Below, piece after piece: positions 41,142-51,203 of a stretch of 64,000 nt of DNA. Every line of letters starts with the position of its first letter. Position 1 is the first letter of the stretch. Origin of the DNA: Ignavibacteriales bacterium (GTDB taxonomy: Bacteria > Bacteroidota > Ignavibacteria > Ignavibacteriales > Melioribacteraceae); contig JAPLFG010000003.1 in the NCBI GenBank assembly GCA_026390795.1, positions 682,001 through 746,000 on the forward strand, given 5' to 3'. The position numbers and the translations under genes are program-made. The notes beneath the pieces are model-generated. The model saw nothing but the letters and a program-made list of their open reading frames with translations, did not search any database and was not told the origin of the DNA.

Positions 41142-43679
41142 ATGACCGCAAATATTGATATGATCAAAAAAGTTTATGCTGGATTTAATGATAAAATTAA
41201 ACAAGCGCGAAAAGTTGTTGGAAGACCAATGACTTACGCAGAAAAAATTCTATATGCACACCTTTGGGAGAATGCAACAGAACCGCTACAACGCGGAAAA
41301 GATTTTGCGGATTTTGCACCAGATCGTGTAGCGATGCAAGATGCAACTGCCCAAATGGCGCTGCTTCAATTTATGCATGCAGGTAGAAAATCTGCAGCTG
41401 TTCCGGCAACCGCTCATGCCGATCACTTGATTGTTGCTCAAAGCGGTTCTGAGGAAGATCTTGCACGTGCAATTGATGAGAACCGTGAAGTTTATGATTT
41501 TCTTGAAAGCATCTGTCAAAAATATGGAGTTGGATTCTGGAAGCCCGGTGCCGGAATAATTCATCAAGTGATTTTAGAAAACTACGCATTCCCCGGCGGG
41601 ATGATGATCGGTTCGGATTCTCATACACCCAATGCCGGCGGACTTGGTATGATAGCAATCGGAGTCGGCGGAGCGGATGTTGTAGATGTTATGGCAGGTA
41701 TGCCGTGGGAATTGAAATGGCCGAAACTTATAGGTATAAAATTAACCGGTAAACTTTCCGGATGGGTTTCTCCTAAAGATGTAATTTTGAAAGTTGCTGG
41801 CATCTTAACAGTTAAAGGCGGAACCGGAGCCATCGTTGAATATTTTGGTGAAGGGGCAAATTCAATTTCTTGTACCGGCAAAGCAACAATTTGCAATATG
41901 GGCGCAGAAATCGGCGCGACTACATCCTTATTTGCGTTCGATGAAAAAATGGCGGCTTATTTAGAAAAAACAGACCGTGCAGACGTTGCAAATCTTGCAA
42001 GAAAAAATGCTGATCTTTTAAGAGCCGATAATGAAGTTTATGCTGAACCGGAAAAATATTTTGATGAACTGATTGAAATAAATCTCAGCGAACTTGAAAT
42101 GCATATCAACGGTCCATTCACACCGGATCTTGCTCATCCAATTTCAAAAATGAAAGAAGCAGTTATAGAAAATAATTATCCGGATAAAATCAGTGTTGCA
42201 TTAATTGGTAGCTGTACAAATTCCAGTTACGAAGATATTGACCGCTCAGCCAACATCGCGCGTCAAGCTCTTTCAAAAGGATTAAAAGCAAAATCTGAAT
42301 TCAAAATTACTCCCGGTTCCGAACAAGTTCGAGCAACCATTGAACGCGATGGTCAACTGCAAACGCTTACAGAGTTCGGAGGGCAAGTATTAGCCAACGC
42401 ATGCGGTCCATGTATTGGAATGTGGAAAAGAATGGATATTAAAACCGGCGATAGAAATACAATTGTTAATTCATTCAATAGAAATTTTGCAAAGAGAAAC
42501 GATAACAATCCGGATACTCTTTCTTTTGTTGCAAGTCCGGAATTGGTGACGGCGCTTGCTATTTCAGGAAGCCTTTCATTCAATCCGGAAACAGATTATT
42601 TGGTAAATGAAAACGGTGAACAGGTAAAACTTGATTCACCATTCGGCGATGAACTTCCAAGCAGAGGATTTGAGAGAGACACAAAAGGATTTCTCGCACC
42701 AACACCTAACGGATTCAAAACTGAAGTGAAGATAAATTCTGAAAGCAGCCGTTTACAATTCTTGGAACCATTCAAACCGTGGGACGGAAAGGATTTTATT
42801 GATCTTCCTCTCCTGCTGAAAGCCAAAGGCAAATGTACAACGGATCATATTTCTCCTGCTGGTGCATGGTTAAAATACCGCGGTCATCTTGATAATATTT
42901 CTAAGAATATGTTCCTTGGCGCTATCAATGCTTACACTGGGAATCCGGGAGAAGCCAAAAACCAATTTACCGGCGAGTACAAACAAGTACATGAAGTAGC
43001 GCGCGATTATAAAGCTCAAGACATCGGTTGGATTGTTGTTGGCGATGAAAATTACGGCGAAGGTTCATCACGTGAACATGCCGCAATGGAACCACGCTTC
43101 CTCGGCGGCAAGGCTATCATAACCAAAAGTTTTGCACGTATTCACGAAACTAACTTGAAGAAACAAGGTATGCTTCCATTAACGTTTACAAATCCCTCTG
43201 ATTATGATAGGATTCAGGAAGGTGATAAACTTAGTATTGTTGACTTAAATGAATTTGCACCTGAGAAGCAACTTACTATGATCATCAAGCACAATGATGG
43301 TTTTCAAGAAGTAATATTACTTAACCATTCATTCAACGCCGGTCAAATCGCATGGTTCAAAGCAGGAAGTGCGCTGAATTTAATTGCCAGCAGCTTTCAG
43401 CGGTCAGCAGTCAAGAAGAAAAAAGTTGTGAACAAAAAAGTAAAGAAGGAAACAAGAAAAGAAGTAAAAATTGTTTCGAAGAAAACTACACCCAAGAAAG
43501 TCGTTGTGAAAAAAGTCAAACCGGCAGTTAAGAAGAAAACTGCTAAAGCGGTTGTGAAGAAGATTGTGAATAGTAAAAAATTATTAGCGAAGAAGATTGT
43601 TAAAAAAGCTGTAAAGAAAACTCCGATTAAAAAAGTTGGCAAGAAATTAGTAAAGAAGATTGTTCGAAAGAAAAAATAA
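41142..43679 (+). CDS. acnA: Aconitate hydratase with lysine-rich C-terminal tail
   Basis: Isomerises citrate to isocitrate in the TCA cycle. Residues 1-755 form a complete mitochondrial-type aconitase: [10 protein letters not shown], 4Fe-4S ligands Cys358 (GSCTNSS), Cys421 and Cys424 (ACGPC), and a swivel domain with [12 protein letters not shown]. The cysteine numbers equal those of the mature pig heart enzyme. After the normal end ([12 protein letters not shown]) the frame continues for 90 more residues (756-845), of which 40 are Lys and 2 Arg, with repeating KKxV and KKI motifs. This resembles bacterial histone H1-like tails and is not a usual part of aconitase. The tail may bind nucleic acid or other polyanions. 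Confidence 0.93.
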   Translation: MTANIDMIKKVYAGFNDKIKQARKVVGRPMTYAEKILYAHLWENATEPLQRGKDFADFAPDRVAMQDATAQMALLQFMHAGRKSAAVPATAHADHLIVAQSGSEEDLARAIDENREVYDFLESICQKYGVGFWKPGAGIIHQVILENYAFPGGMMIGSDSHTPNAGGLGMIAIGVGGADVVDVMAGMPWELKWPKLIGIKLTGKLSGWVSPKDVILKVAGILTVKGGTGAIVEYFGEGANSISCTGKATICNMGAEIGATTSLFAFDEKMAAYLEKTDRADVANLARKNADLLRADNEVYAEPEKYFDELIEINLSELEMHINGPFTPDLAHPISKMKEAVIENNYPDKISVALIGSCTNSSYEDIDRSANIARQALSKGLKAKSEFKITPGSEQVRATIERDGQLQTLTEFGGQVLANACGPCIGMWKRMDIKTGDRNTIVNSFNRNFAKRNDNNPDTLSFVASPELVTALAISGSLSFNPETDYLVNENGEQVKLDSPFGDELPSRGFERDTKGFLAPTPNGFKTEVKINSESSRLQFLEPFKPWDGKDFIDLPLLLKAKGKCTTDHISPAGAWLKYRGHLDNISKNMFLGAINAYTGNPGEAKNQFTGEYKQVHEVARDYKAQDIGWIVVGDENYGEGSSREHAAMEPRFLGGKAIITKSFARIHETNLKKQGMLPLTFTNPSDYDRIQEGDKLSIVDLNEFAPEKQLTMIIKHNDGFQEVILLNHSFNAGQIAWFKAGSALNLIASSFQRSAVKKKKVVNKKVKKETRKEVKIVSKKTTPKKVVVKKVKPAVKKKTAKAVVKKIVNSKKLLAKKIVKKAVKKTPIKKVGKKLVKKIVRKKK

Positions 43680-43686
43680 TCACTTT

Positions 43687-43713
43687 GTAGGGTCGAGGTA
43701 ACCTCGATCCTAC
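43687..43713. repeat. REP-like palindrome, copy E
   Basis: Arms GTAGGGTCGAGGT and ACCTCGATCCTAC have a single G-T mismatch around one central A. The element is 27 nt like the other four copies and lies between the convergent aconitase and DUF192 genes, 8 nt after the aconitase stop. It could also act as a two-way terminator. Confidence 0.85.
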
Positions 43714-43760
43714 ACATTATTATATCTTTTTCACGTTTTCCGTTTCACTTTTCACGCAAA

Positions 43761-44312
43761 CTATTCCTTTCTCCAGGCAATCTTATCTCCATCTTTAATA
43801 CCGTGTCTCTCACAGTAGCCTGCGTTAACTTCAACAACATACTGAGCCGGTTTTATTGATGGTAAAGATTTTTCAGAAAATGGTTCCGCATTCTTTTGAA
43901 TCGAGACAATTTCCATTTTGGCGTTTACGTAAATGATATCTAGAGGAAGGATTGTATTTTTCATCCAGAAAGCTTGCTGAACTTCCGAATCGAATAAGAA
44001 AAGCATCCCCTGGTTCTCATCCATTTTATCCCGGTACATCAAACCGGTTGCGCGCTGTTCATCGTCGTCGGCAATTTCAATATCAACTTTTGTGATATTA
44101 TCACCTTTGGAATTAGTGAATAACAATTCACCTTCCTTTAAGAATGAGAATGCTGTTTTAGATCCCACTGCTTTGTCCAAATCCTTATTTGATGTTTCAT
44201 TTTTAACCAACACATTAGATAAAATAAAATATGCTACAAATGCAATAAGAAGAATTACAACTCCAATCTGCATCAATAGATTTTTTTTTGGTTGATTTTT
44301 TTTCTTAGCCAT
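43761..44312 (-). CDS. DUF192 family membrane-anchored protein
   Basis: A 183-residue protein with a basic N-terminus, one membrane helix (residues 14-34) and a periplasmic DUF192 domain. The latter is recognised by VDIEIADDDEQRATGLMYRD, GMLFLF, FWMKNTILPLDIIYVN and YVVEVNAGYCERHGIKDGD. The family is widespread and its function is unknown. The ATG at 44312 begins a Lys-rich MAKKKNQPKKN leader. Confidence 0.92.
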   Translation of the reverse strand: MAKKKNQPKKNLLMQIGVVILLIAFVAYFILSNVLVKNETSNKDLDKAVGSKTAFSFLKEGELLFTNSKGDNITKVDIEIADDDEQRATGLMYRDKMDENQGMLFLFDSEVQQAFWMKNTILPLDIIYVNAKMEIVSIQKNAEPFSEKSLPSIKPAQYVVEVNAGYCERHGIKDGDKIAWRKE

Positions 44313-44418
44313 GGTTTGTTCTGGGTTTTGTTTTGAAAACTTTTCTCTTCGGCCATTTTTTCATGAAGAGATCATAATTTCCGCATAACTGTAGAGACAA
44401 ATTAAGATTATTTATGGA

Positions 44419-46131
44419 TTATAACTTTAACTCAACTTCTTTATGGGACATCTTAAATGAAATTTTGATTGAACTGTAACCGGACAAATCATTTACAATT
44501 GATAATACATTTTTACCGGGCAATATGTTTCCCGAAAGCAGAATATTATTCACTTTTTCTTTTAGACCTGTAATCTCAATTTTCTCTTTCTCTTTTGAGT
44601 AAAGAAGAATTATTGATTTCTTATTCAACTCTTTGACCAACACAGGCTTGCTGAGCATATCGTCAATTTGTGCAAGTGCATTCAACTGCGGGAATTTTAT
44701 TCCTATCACGTTCGACGATTCTATACTTTCGTTCCAAAGTTTGCTAACTGATTTCAATGTAAAATAATAATTCACCCGTTTCGGCTTATCAATTGCAAGT
44801 GTTATAGAAAATTTGTCGGCGGAAATTACATCAAATAAATAATCCGCCAGCAATTCCGAATTTGAATTTGGAAGATTATACAATGCAAAATACCGGATAC
44901 TATCATTTTGCGATTTCATTTTTTGATAATCCCAGCTCAGCGAAAATAAATTTTGTGTTGATTCAGTTTTCCTGTACTTCAGATTTGCTGGTGGTTCAGG
45001 ATAAATTCCATCCAACCATGCCATAACAGCAGGATAGGTTTTATACCGGAATGAATTGAATTCCGTCTCCTTAATATTTTCGTATCGGAAGAATGACACT
45101 CCGTCTGCATTAATTGACCTGGCATATTGTATCATCTGGTCCATATCCGGTTTAACGCTTGGTTTATAAGCTCCAATACCGAGAACAACACTACGACCGT
45201 AAGAATTTTCCACCCAGTCTTTAGCGACCGCGCCAAACCGGGGGTTATCATTAAAACCCCAGTAAATTTGAGGTGCAACGTAATCGATTATTCCGCGCTT
45301 CAACCAATCGCGTGAGTCTTGATAAACTTCCGTGTAACCTTCCCAGCCATTTACACCTTTTTGATTTTTATACACACCAATTGGTGCAACACCAAGCTTG
45401 ATGTAATGTTTAACCGCTTTAATTTTTTTGCTGATCAATTCAACGAGGTCTGTAATATTTTTTCTGCGGTATTCATCGCGCGAAAGTCCGGTTCCGTGAA
45501 CACTGTAAGAAAATTCATCATCAAAATTTTTGCCCGGATAACGAAGGTAATCTAAATGTACTCCATCGATATCATAATTCTCAACCATCTCGGCTATCAT
45601 TTCGGAGATGTACTCGCGCACTTCCGGAAGACCGGGATCGAGCCATAAACTTTTTTGTCCGTCGCGGTTGTCTTCAACTACCCATTCAGGTTTTCTTTTA
45701 GATATATGATTTGAATTGTTTAAAATGTTTGATTCAGTTCCGCTGAAACATTTGACCACATTTATCCATGCATGAATTTCCAAACCGCGTTTGTGAGCCT
45801 GTTCAACGGCAAATTGAAGCGGATCGTATGATGCGGCTCCGTCAACTTCACCGGTTATATAAGGTGAGAAAGGTTCGAATGAGGATTTAAATAATACTGT
45901 TCCGTTGCTTGCGACCTGAAAATAAACTGTGTTTAAGTTCTTAGACTTGATGTTGTCTAAAATATCGATGAGTGCCTGTTTCTGCTTTTGCTGGTCAAAT
46001 GTTGGAGGAGGCCAGTCTAATCTAAAATTTGTTGCAACCCAAACTGCACGTGTTTCCCTTTCGGTTTGCGAAGATATCTTAACTGTAAAAATTAGTAATA
46101 CTGCAAAGACCAGAAATGATTTTACCTTCAT
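44419..46131 (-). CDS. GHL10/DUF187-type glycoside hydrolase-like protein
   Basis: A secreted protein of 570 residues; the signal peptide ends in VKISSQ. The (beta/alpha)8 DUF187/GHL10 domain (residues about 28-375) shows ETRAVWVATNF, NLNTVYFQV, GLEIHAWIN, YDIDGVHLDYLRYPG and IDYVAPQIYWGF, all typical of the YngK family of predicted glycosidases. A C-terminal fibronectin-like part follows. The substrate is unknown, perhaps cell-wall or envelope glycans. It is 17 nt downstream of aroB on the same strand. A TTG precedes the chosen ATG. Confidence 0.9.
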   Translation of the reverse strand: MKVKSFLVFAVLLIFTVKISSQTERETRAVWVATNFRLDWPPPTFDQQKQKQALIDILDNIKSKNLNTVYFQVASNGTVLFKSSFEPFSPYITGEVDGAASYDPLQFAVEQAHKRGLEIHAWINVVKCFSGTESNILNNSNHISKRKPEWVVEDNRDGQKSLWLDPGLPEVREYISEMIAEMVENYDIDGVHLDYLRYPGKNFDDEFSYSVHGTGLSRDEYRRKNITDLVELISKKIKAVKHYIKLGVAPIGVYKNQKGVNGWEGYTEVYQDSRDWLKRGIIDYVAPQIYWGFNDNPRFGAVAKDWVENSYGRSVVLGIGAYKPSVKPDMDQMIQYARSINADGVSFFRYENIKETEFNSFRYKTYPAVMAWLDGIYPEPPANLKYRKTESTQNLFSLSWDYQKMKSQNDSIRYFALYNLPNSNSELLADYLFDVISADKFSITLAIDKPKRVNYYFTLKSVSKLWNESIESSNVIGIKFPQLNALAQIDDMLSKPVLVKELNKKSIILLYSKEKEKIEITGLKEKVNNILLSGNILPGKNVLSIVNDLSGYSSIKISFKMSHKEVELKL

Positions 46132-46148
46132 CAATTGTTTCCAATCAA

Positions 46149-47246
46149 TTACTGTTGAACAAAATAATTCATTCCCTGTTGTATAGATTGGGTTACATCG
46201 CTCTCGCTTACCTCAACATCAACCACAACATTGCCTATATCCTGCACTAAGACAAATTTCATTTTGTGATCGCGCCCTTTTTTATCACGCTTCATAATTT
46301 CATAAATACGCGCGGTATCAAATTTTCTTAAAACAATTTTGTCTTTTAGCATCAGAGGAAGTTTTAAATATTCATTAAAAAGTTTTTCGTCCAACAATCC
46401 GACTCGCTTAGAAAGATCAAGCGCACAGACTAATCCAATTATTACAGCCTGACCGTGTTTAACCTTAAAATTTTGTTCAATTTCGACTGCATGTGCAAAT
46501 GTATGACCAAGATTCAATATCTTTCTTAGACCATCTTCTTTTTCATCTTCTGCAACTACGTCTCCTTTAAAACTAATACACGTGTCAATAATTTTGGAAA
46601 CTACTCCCGAATCGGTTTTAAGAAGCTTAGGCAGATAATTTTTGCATGTTAGAAAAAATTTTGCGTCAATAAGAAACGCATACTTCACAATTTCGCCAAC
46701 ACCGCAAATGATTTCTTCCTCAGGTAGAGTTTTCAAAAATTCCGTATCAATCAATACAAATTCCGGCTGGTATATTGATCCAACGGTATTTTTAGTATCA
46801 CCGGAATTGATTCCGGTTTTTCCTCCGATAGAACTATCAACAGCACCAAGAAGAGTTGTTGGAACCTGAATAAATTTAACACCGCGCATATATGTAGCGG
46901 CTGCGAACCCGGCTATGTCCCCCGTAATTCCTCCGCCGATTGCAATAACAAGTGTGTCTCTTCCGAAACTTTTAATAACAAGGTCTTCTACAATTTTGGA
47001 TAGAGAAACAAAATTTTTATCGGCTTCACTTGCTGTAAATTCATGTACTGAAACTTTACCAGAAAAATTTGAAGTGAATCTCTTTATGTCTTCGCGATGA
47101 AGATTCATTACGTTCCGGTCAATTACTAAAAACAAATTCCTAGATAATTTTTTTGAGCGTATAATTTTATCTAATGAATCAAAAATATTAACACCGATGT
47201 AAACCGGATATGATTTACCTGGAATATTTATTTCAATCTTTTTCAT
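46149..47246 (-). CDS. aroB: 3-dehydroquinate synthase
   Basis: NAD+ and metal-dependent enzyme of the shikimate pathway that cyclises DAHP to 3-dehydroquinate. The 365-residue protein has AIGGGITGDIAGFAAATYMRG, PTTLLGAVDSSIGGKTGIN, and the metal ligands in EIVKYAF and LNLGHTFAHAVE. It overlaps aroK by 14 nt, an arrangement common in bacteria. The GHL10-like gene follows on the same strand. Confidence 0.97.
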   Translation of the reverse strand: MKKIEINIPGKSYPVYIGVNIFDSLDKIIRSKKLSRNLFLVIDRNVMNLHREDIKRFTSNFSGKVSVHEFTASEADKNFVSLSKIVEDLVIKSFGRDTLVIAIGGGITGDIAGFAAATYMRGVKFIQVPTTLLGAVDSSIGGKTGINSGDTKNTVGSIYQPEFVLIDTEFLKTLPEEEIICGVGEIVKYAFLIDAKFFLTCKNYLPKLLKTDSGVVSKIIDTCISFKGDVVAEDEKEDGLRKILNLGHTFAHAVEIEQNFKVKHGQAVIIGLVCALDLSKRVGLLDEKLFNEYLKLPLMLKDKIVLRKFDTARIYEIMKRDKKGRDHKMKFVLVQDIGNVVVDVEVSESDVTQSIQQGMNYFVQQ

Positions 47247-47784
47247 TTATTAGTACCGAAATCCTTTTTGCAATTTTATCAACTGTTTTACCTAGAGGTT
47301 GTAAATCTGTATCTATTATTAAATCCGCCTTTTCGTAATACATGCGCCTTTTTTCGAGAAGCTCTTTAATTTTTTCCAAAAAAACTTCTTCGTTTTTTTC
47401 ACTAAGAACCAGATCGCGGAATAAAGGGCGGTCGACTTTATTTTTTAATCTTTTGTATAAATTATTTGGTGAAACTTTTAGATAAATTATTTTTCCGGTT
47501 GATTTCAAAAAATCAAAATTTGTCTGACTTGTTAGAGTTCCTCCGCCAAGAGAGATTACAACTCCTTCTCTTTCGGAAAGATTGTGCAATATCGCATATT
47601 CAAGTTCTCTGAAATATGCTTCTCCTTTCTTTTCGAATATCTCTACAATCGTTTGTTTCTCTTCGTTTTCAATCACCTTGTCAAGATCAAAGAATTCCAG
47701 TCCAAGTACATTTGCTAGTATTGGCCCTATTGTACTCTTACCGCTTGTCATAAATCCGGTTAAGTAAATTCGCTTTTCGTTCAT
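47233..47784 (-). CDS. aroK: Shikimate kinase
   Basis: Phosphorylates shikimate at the 3-hydroxyl. The 183-residue protein has a Walker A loop in TGFMTSGKSTIG (Lys16), the shikimate-binding FFDLDKVIE and YFRELE, SLGGGT and the lid RPLFRD. The ATG at 47784 starts the core beta-strand MNEKRIYLTGF; a longer frame from 47814 adds ten residues not usual for the family. It is the first gene of the aroK-aroB unit. Confidence 0.95.
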   Translation of the reverse strand: MNEKRIYLTGFMTSGKSTIGPILANVLGLEFFDLDKVIENEEKQTIVEIFEKKGEAYFRELEYAILHNLSEREGVVISLGGGTLTSQTNFDFLKSTGKIIYLKVSPNNLYKRLKNKVDRPLFRDLVLSEKNEEVFLEKIKELLEKRRMYYEKADLIIDTDLQPLGKTVDKIAKRISVLINEKD

Positions 47785-47922
47785 TAATGATTTATCTGAT
47801 GGTATTCGGAACACAATATAATTAAACGAAAAGGAAGTTTTTGAATAATGTTTCAGAATTAGACAAAATGATTCTGTTTTGAAATGAAGTAATTAAGGCC
47901 GAATTACCTCTCTCATTCAGTT

Positions 47923-48627
47923 TTAGAAATTAATTACGGCTCCAAGTGTAAATGTAATTCCGTCTATATTAACTTTAGAACTAAATGTCTGAGATGGAAA
48001 TGTGTATTCAGCATCATTGTAGTTAACAACCGGATTTGAATATTTACTTGTCATTTCAATTTCAGGATCGCGTGAACGAAATTGTCCGCGTATAGAAAAA
48101 AATTCATTTATTACATAATCCAATCCGATTGCCACATGAATACCGTAACCGATTTTTTTTGATTCATTAGAAATAGTAACATTTCCTATTTCTCTAATTT
48201 GTTGTCCAATATAAATACCAAATCCCCCACCCATAAAAAATTTGAACTTCTCGGTTGAAAATGGAATTAGATAAAAAACTGAAAATTCGATTGGAATCAT
48301 TTTATAACCATCTTTCATTTTAGCCCGGGTTCCGCCCAAATTCATAAAACTATCAAAAGTTTTTTGGATTAATTCTGATCCGGCTCCCATAATGATTGAT
48401 TCTGAAATTTGATAACGCAAATCGATTGAATAACTTGTGATTTTGTCAAGATTATTGTGTGTATCGCGAATAAACGGATCAGTAGCATTCGGCTGCAGAT
48501 AGAGTTTGGAAGTAGACGTATAATTAACGTTGAACGAGACACCGAATTTTTTTTCGTTAGCTTGTGCTAATATTGAAGCGACTATAACGAAATAAATTGA
48601 TATTATTTTAAAAATAAATTTCATCAT
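47923..48627 (-). CDS. Outer-membrane beta-barrel protein
   Basis: A 234-residue protein with a signal peptide ending in SILAQ. The rest is an alternation of polar and hydrophobic residues typical of an eight- to ten-strand barrel: FGVSFNVNYTSTSKLY, FKFFMGGGFGIYIGQQI, YGIHVAIGLDYVINEFFSIRGQFR and a last strand ITFTLGAVINF ending in Phe. The function is unknown. It is preceded by ppiD-like and followed by aroK, but with long gaps. Confidence 0.82.
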   Translation of the reverse strand: MMKFIFKIISIYFVIVASILAQANEKKFGVSFNVNYTSTSKLYLQPNATDPFIRDTHNNLDKITSYSIDLRYQISESIIMGAGSELIQKTFDSFMNLGGTRAKMKDGYKMIPIEFSVFYLIPFSTEKFKFFMGGGFGIYIGQQIREIGNVTISNESKKIGYGIHVAIGLDYVINEFFSIRGQFRSRDPEIEMTSKYSNPVVNYNDAEYTFPSQTFSSKVNIDGITFTLGAVINF

Positions 48628-48677
48628 ATCTTTGATGAAAATTGATAAATAGAATTATTAATTGAAAGTGCAAAAAA

Positions 48678-48705
48678 AAACCGTCCAGATTTACCTGGAC
48701 GGTTT
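48678..48705 (-). terminator. Rho-independent terminator after the PpiD-like gene
   Basis: Perfect 11-bp arms AAACCGTCCAG and CTGGACGGTTT around a 6-nt loop; on the minus strand the stem runs into TTTTTTTTT. It lies 19 nt past the stop codon. Confidence 0.92.
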
Positions 48706-48724
48706 ATTAAATCAATAAATCATG

Positions 48725-50809
48725 TTATCTATAGAATTGAAAGCGATTATCAACAATAGTTGCTTCTTTTTTTAAATCTTGAATCCATTGACCATAAAAA
48801 TTCGATTTCTTTGTGAACAAAAGTTGTTTTTTAATTTCTGCCTTTTGCGCCTCGAATAAAGATGGATCGTAATTTGTTCTGAAATTAACTTTTATCAAAT
48901 AAACATTTGAATTACCTTTGACCGGTTCAGACCATTTGTTCAAATCACCTTTAGACGCGTATTCGCTGAATGCAAAATCACGACCAATACCAGGTATACT
49001 CCCGAAAGAAGTAAATTCTGTTGTAGTATCAACTCTTGCACTAGGCCATATTGTTTTTGCAATATTACCGTCTCCGTTGTCGTCGATTTTAGAACGAATA
49101 TCTTTTGCAATCGAAGCCGCTTTGTTCAACTTCATTTTAAGAGTGAGTGTATTTTTGATCTGGGCTTTTGTTGCATCAAAGTTTTTTACGCCGGGTTTAG
49201 TAACATCCGATACCATTACAACAACATGTCCCGCAGCAACTCTAAAAACATCGCTAACTTCTCCAACGCTATTATCAAAAGCAAATTTGACCAGCGCACG
49301 GTTTACACCAATACCTGGAATTCCTTGTGCCTCTTCATCGAATGACGGAGTTTCGATAGCAGCATATTTCATTACCTTCGCTTCATTTTCAAATCCGTCC
49401 TTTTTAGCTACGAAAGAAAAATCTTGTGCATCCTGATAAAGTTTATCTGCTGTTGTAGCCGATGGCTGAATTTTATTTACAATTTTTTCAACTACAAAAT
49501 CCTGGTTGGATTTGTCTGTTACTTTAATTATATGATAACCGAAAGGTGATTTAATGGGCTTTTGGATTACTCCGACTTTCCCATTGAAAGACGCATCTTC
49601 AAACGGTTTTACCATCTGTCCGCGTCCAAACCATCCTAAATCTCCACCTTGGAATTTGCTTCCATCGTCAGATTTTTCTTTTGCAACGGCTGTAAAGTCT
49701 GCACCTTTCATTAATTGATTATAAATTTCATTTGCCTTTTGAAGATCGGCATTATCATTCCCGGTTGATTTAACCAATATATGAGAAGCTCTAACTTGTT
49801 CTTTTTTAGATTTTACCTTGTCATTTAATTTGTAAACAACATAACCTTCCGGAGTTGCCACCGGCCCCAAAATTTCACCATTTTTACCTTTAACCAAAGC
49901 ATCTCTAATATCAACCGGAACAGTTGATAATGAGACTGTATCTTTGGAATATGGGCGCTCGGAATAGATTTGAACATAACTTTTAAATGAAGCGGTATCG
50001 CCTTTCATTTTTGTAACAATTGCTTCAAGATTTTTTTTGATAGCAATCGAATCATCTTGAGAGGGCTCTTTGCGGAAGAGAACATATTTTAATTTTCTTT
50101 CAGCAACTTGTTTGAAATCTTCAGGGTGTTCATCGTAATATTTTTTAATATCTGCATCTGTTACTTTAACATCTGCATCGGGAATAGTATTGGCATCAAT
50201 TAAAACATAACCGGCTTTCATTTTAATAGCTTGCTTGAAATATTGATCTTTAGCTTCTGCATCACTAACCGTTATAGAAGCCGAGACATAACTTTGTAAT
50301 TTTTGCTGAACAAGTTGTTCTTTGATCTGATCTTCAACGCCAATAACAATCTGTTTATTACGAGGGTCTTTCAGTGCCCCTTCATAAGCTTGTCTGTTAA
50401 AATTCCCGGTAGAGTCTTTAAACTGCTGTGTTAATTGTGCCGGAGGATTAGGTCCTAACAATGTATTTCTGACTTCATCATCTGTAACAACGATACCGAA
50501 ATCTTTAATCTTTTTAGCAATCAGTTTCTGAGCAACAATATAATCCCAAACTTGATCTCGAAAAAAATCCATCTGCGATTCATCAATTGTCTGACCAGCC
50601 TGTTCCTGCTGTTTTTTTAGATTATCAATTGCATTAGAATATTCCTGGTACGTTACTTCTTCACCATCAATTGAGCCAACGTTCTGTTTTTGTTGATGTA
50701 TCAAATCCGTCACTTTGGAATCAGAAAGAACCATAAACAAAACAAAAACACCGCCAACAGTGAGCATAAACCACGGAGCTAAACTCCTCATTCTGGCCAT
50801 CATGGGCAT
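48725..50809 (-). CDS. ppiD: PpiD/SurA-type peptidyl-prolyl isomerase
   Basis: Membrane-anchored periplasmic foldase, 694 residues. A single N-terminal helix (APWFMLTVGGVFVLFMVLS) anchors it, followed by a SurA-N-like chaperone region (GEEVTYQEYSNAIDNLK, DDEVRNTLLGP). A parvulin domain around residues 337-440 is marked by VRASHILVKSTG, GGDLGWFGRGQMVKPFE and SPFGYHIIKV. A second, more diverged region follows. It helps outer-membrane and exported proteins fold. The ATG at 50809 is 8 nt after GGAGGT; an upstream TTG at 50818 overlaps that site and is rejected. Confidence 0.92.
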   Translation of the reverse strand: MPMMARMRSLAPWFMLTVGGVFVLFMVLSDSKVTDLIHQQKQNVGSIDGEEVTYQEYSNAIDNLKKQQEQAGQTIDESQMDFFRDQVWDYIVAQKLIAKKIKDFGIVVTDDEVRNTLLGPNPPAQLTQQFKDSTGNFNRQAYEGALKDPRNKQIVIGVEDQIKEQLVQQKLQSYVSASITVSDAEAKDQYFKQAIKMKAGYVLIDANTIPDADVKVTDADIKKYYDEHPEDFKQVAERKLKYVLFRKEPSQDDSIAIKKNLEAIVTKMKGDTASFKSYVQIYSERPYSKDTVSLSTVPVDIRDALVKGKNGEILGPVATPEGYVVYKLNDKVKSKKEQVRASHILVKSTGNDNADLQKANEIYNQLMKGADFTAVAKEKSDDGSKFQGGDLGWFGRGQMVKPFEDASFNGKVGVIQKPIKSPFGYHIIKVTDKSNQDFVVEKIVNKIQPSATTADKLYQDAQDFSFVAKKDGFENEAKVMKYAAIETPSFDEEAQGIPGIGVNRALVKFAFDNSVGEVSDVFRVAAGHVVVMVSDVTKPGVKNFDATKAQIKNTLTLKMKLNKAASIAKDIRSKIDDNGDGNIAKTIWPSARVDTTTEFTSFGSIPGIGRDFAFSEYASKGDLNKWSEPVKGNSNVYLIKVNFRTNYDPSLFEAQKAEIKKQLLFTKKSNFYGQWIQDLKKEATIVDNRFQFYR

Positions 50810-50983
50810 AAAACACAACCTCCGATTTAGAAATAGTAAAATTTTAGGCGGTAAATTTAGAGTAACCCCCTTTCAAATGCAATTTTTGTTTATTAAAGAA
50901 AAGTAGGACAAATTAACAGAAATTTAATTTGCGTCTAAAGCGAGTGCCGCCTAATTTGTGCAGCAAATTTCAAGGATTTATAA

Positions 50984-51196
50984 ATGCCCTCCTTTTTTAA
51001 TAGTTGGTTACCATTTATCTATTTATACGTTGGCGGCGGGTTATTTTTTCTTGCCGGCATGATCCTCATTCGTAAAACAAAAGCAATTGATATGAGACTT
51101 AAACGAGATCGTTTTTGGTGGAAAGCTATGATTTTTGGGTTTTTCTACTTTATGGTAATTCACGCCTTTTTAATAATTGCTGCTCTTTACTTGTGA
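50984..51196 (+). CDS. Small two-helix membrane protein paired with SSS symporter
   Basis: A 70-residue protein with two membrane helices (about residues 10-29 and 46-69) joined by a basic loop (IRKTKAIDMRLKRDRFWWK). It ends 7 nt before the start of a sodium:solute symporter on the same strand. Some SSS transporters have a small membrane partner, for example YhdT with PanF, so it may be a small subunit. I do not recognise the family from sequence. Confidence 0.75.
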   Translation: MPSFFNSWLPFIYLYVGGGLFFLAGMILIRKTKAIDMRLKRDRFWWKAMIFGFFYFMVIHAFLIIAALYL

Positions 51197-51203
51197 GATA
51201 AAA

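Noticed and set aside
41286-41896. Overlapping minus-strand ORFs of 91-95 residues
   Set aside because: They lie opposite conserved aconitase motifs, have no start signals and mutually overlap in different frames.
43397-43717. 106-residue Phe/Thr-rich ORF on the minus strand
   Set aside because: It is the exact antisense of the lysine-rich aconitase tail; its poly-Phe composition is a shadow of AAG/AAA codons and it has no ribosome-binding site.
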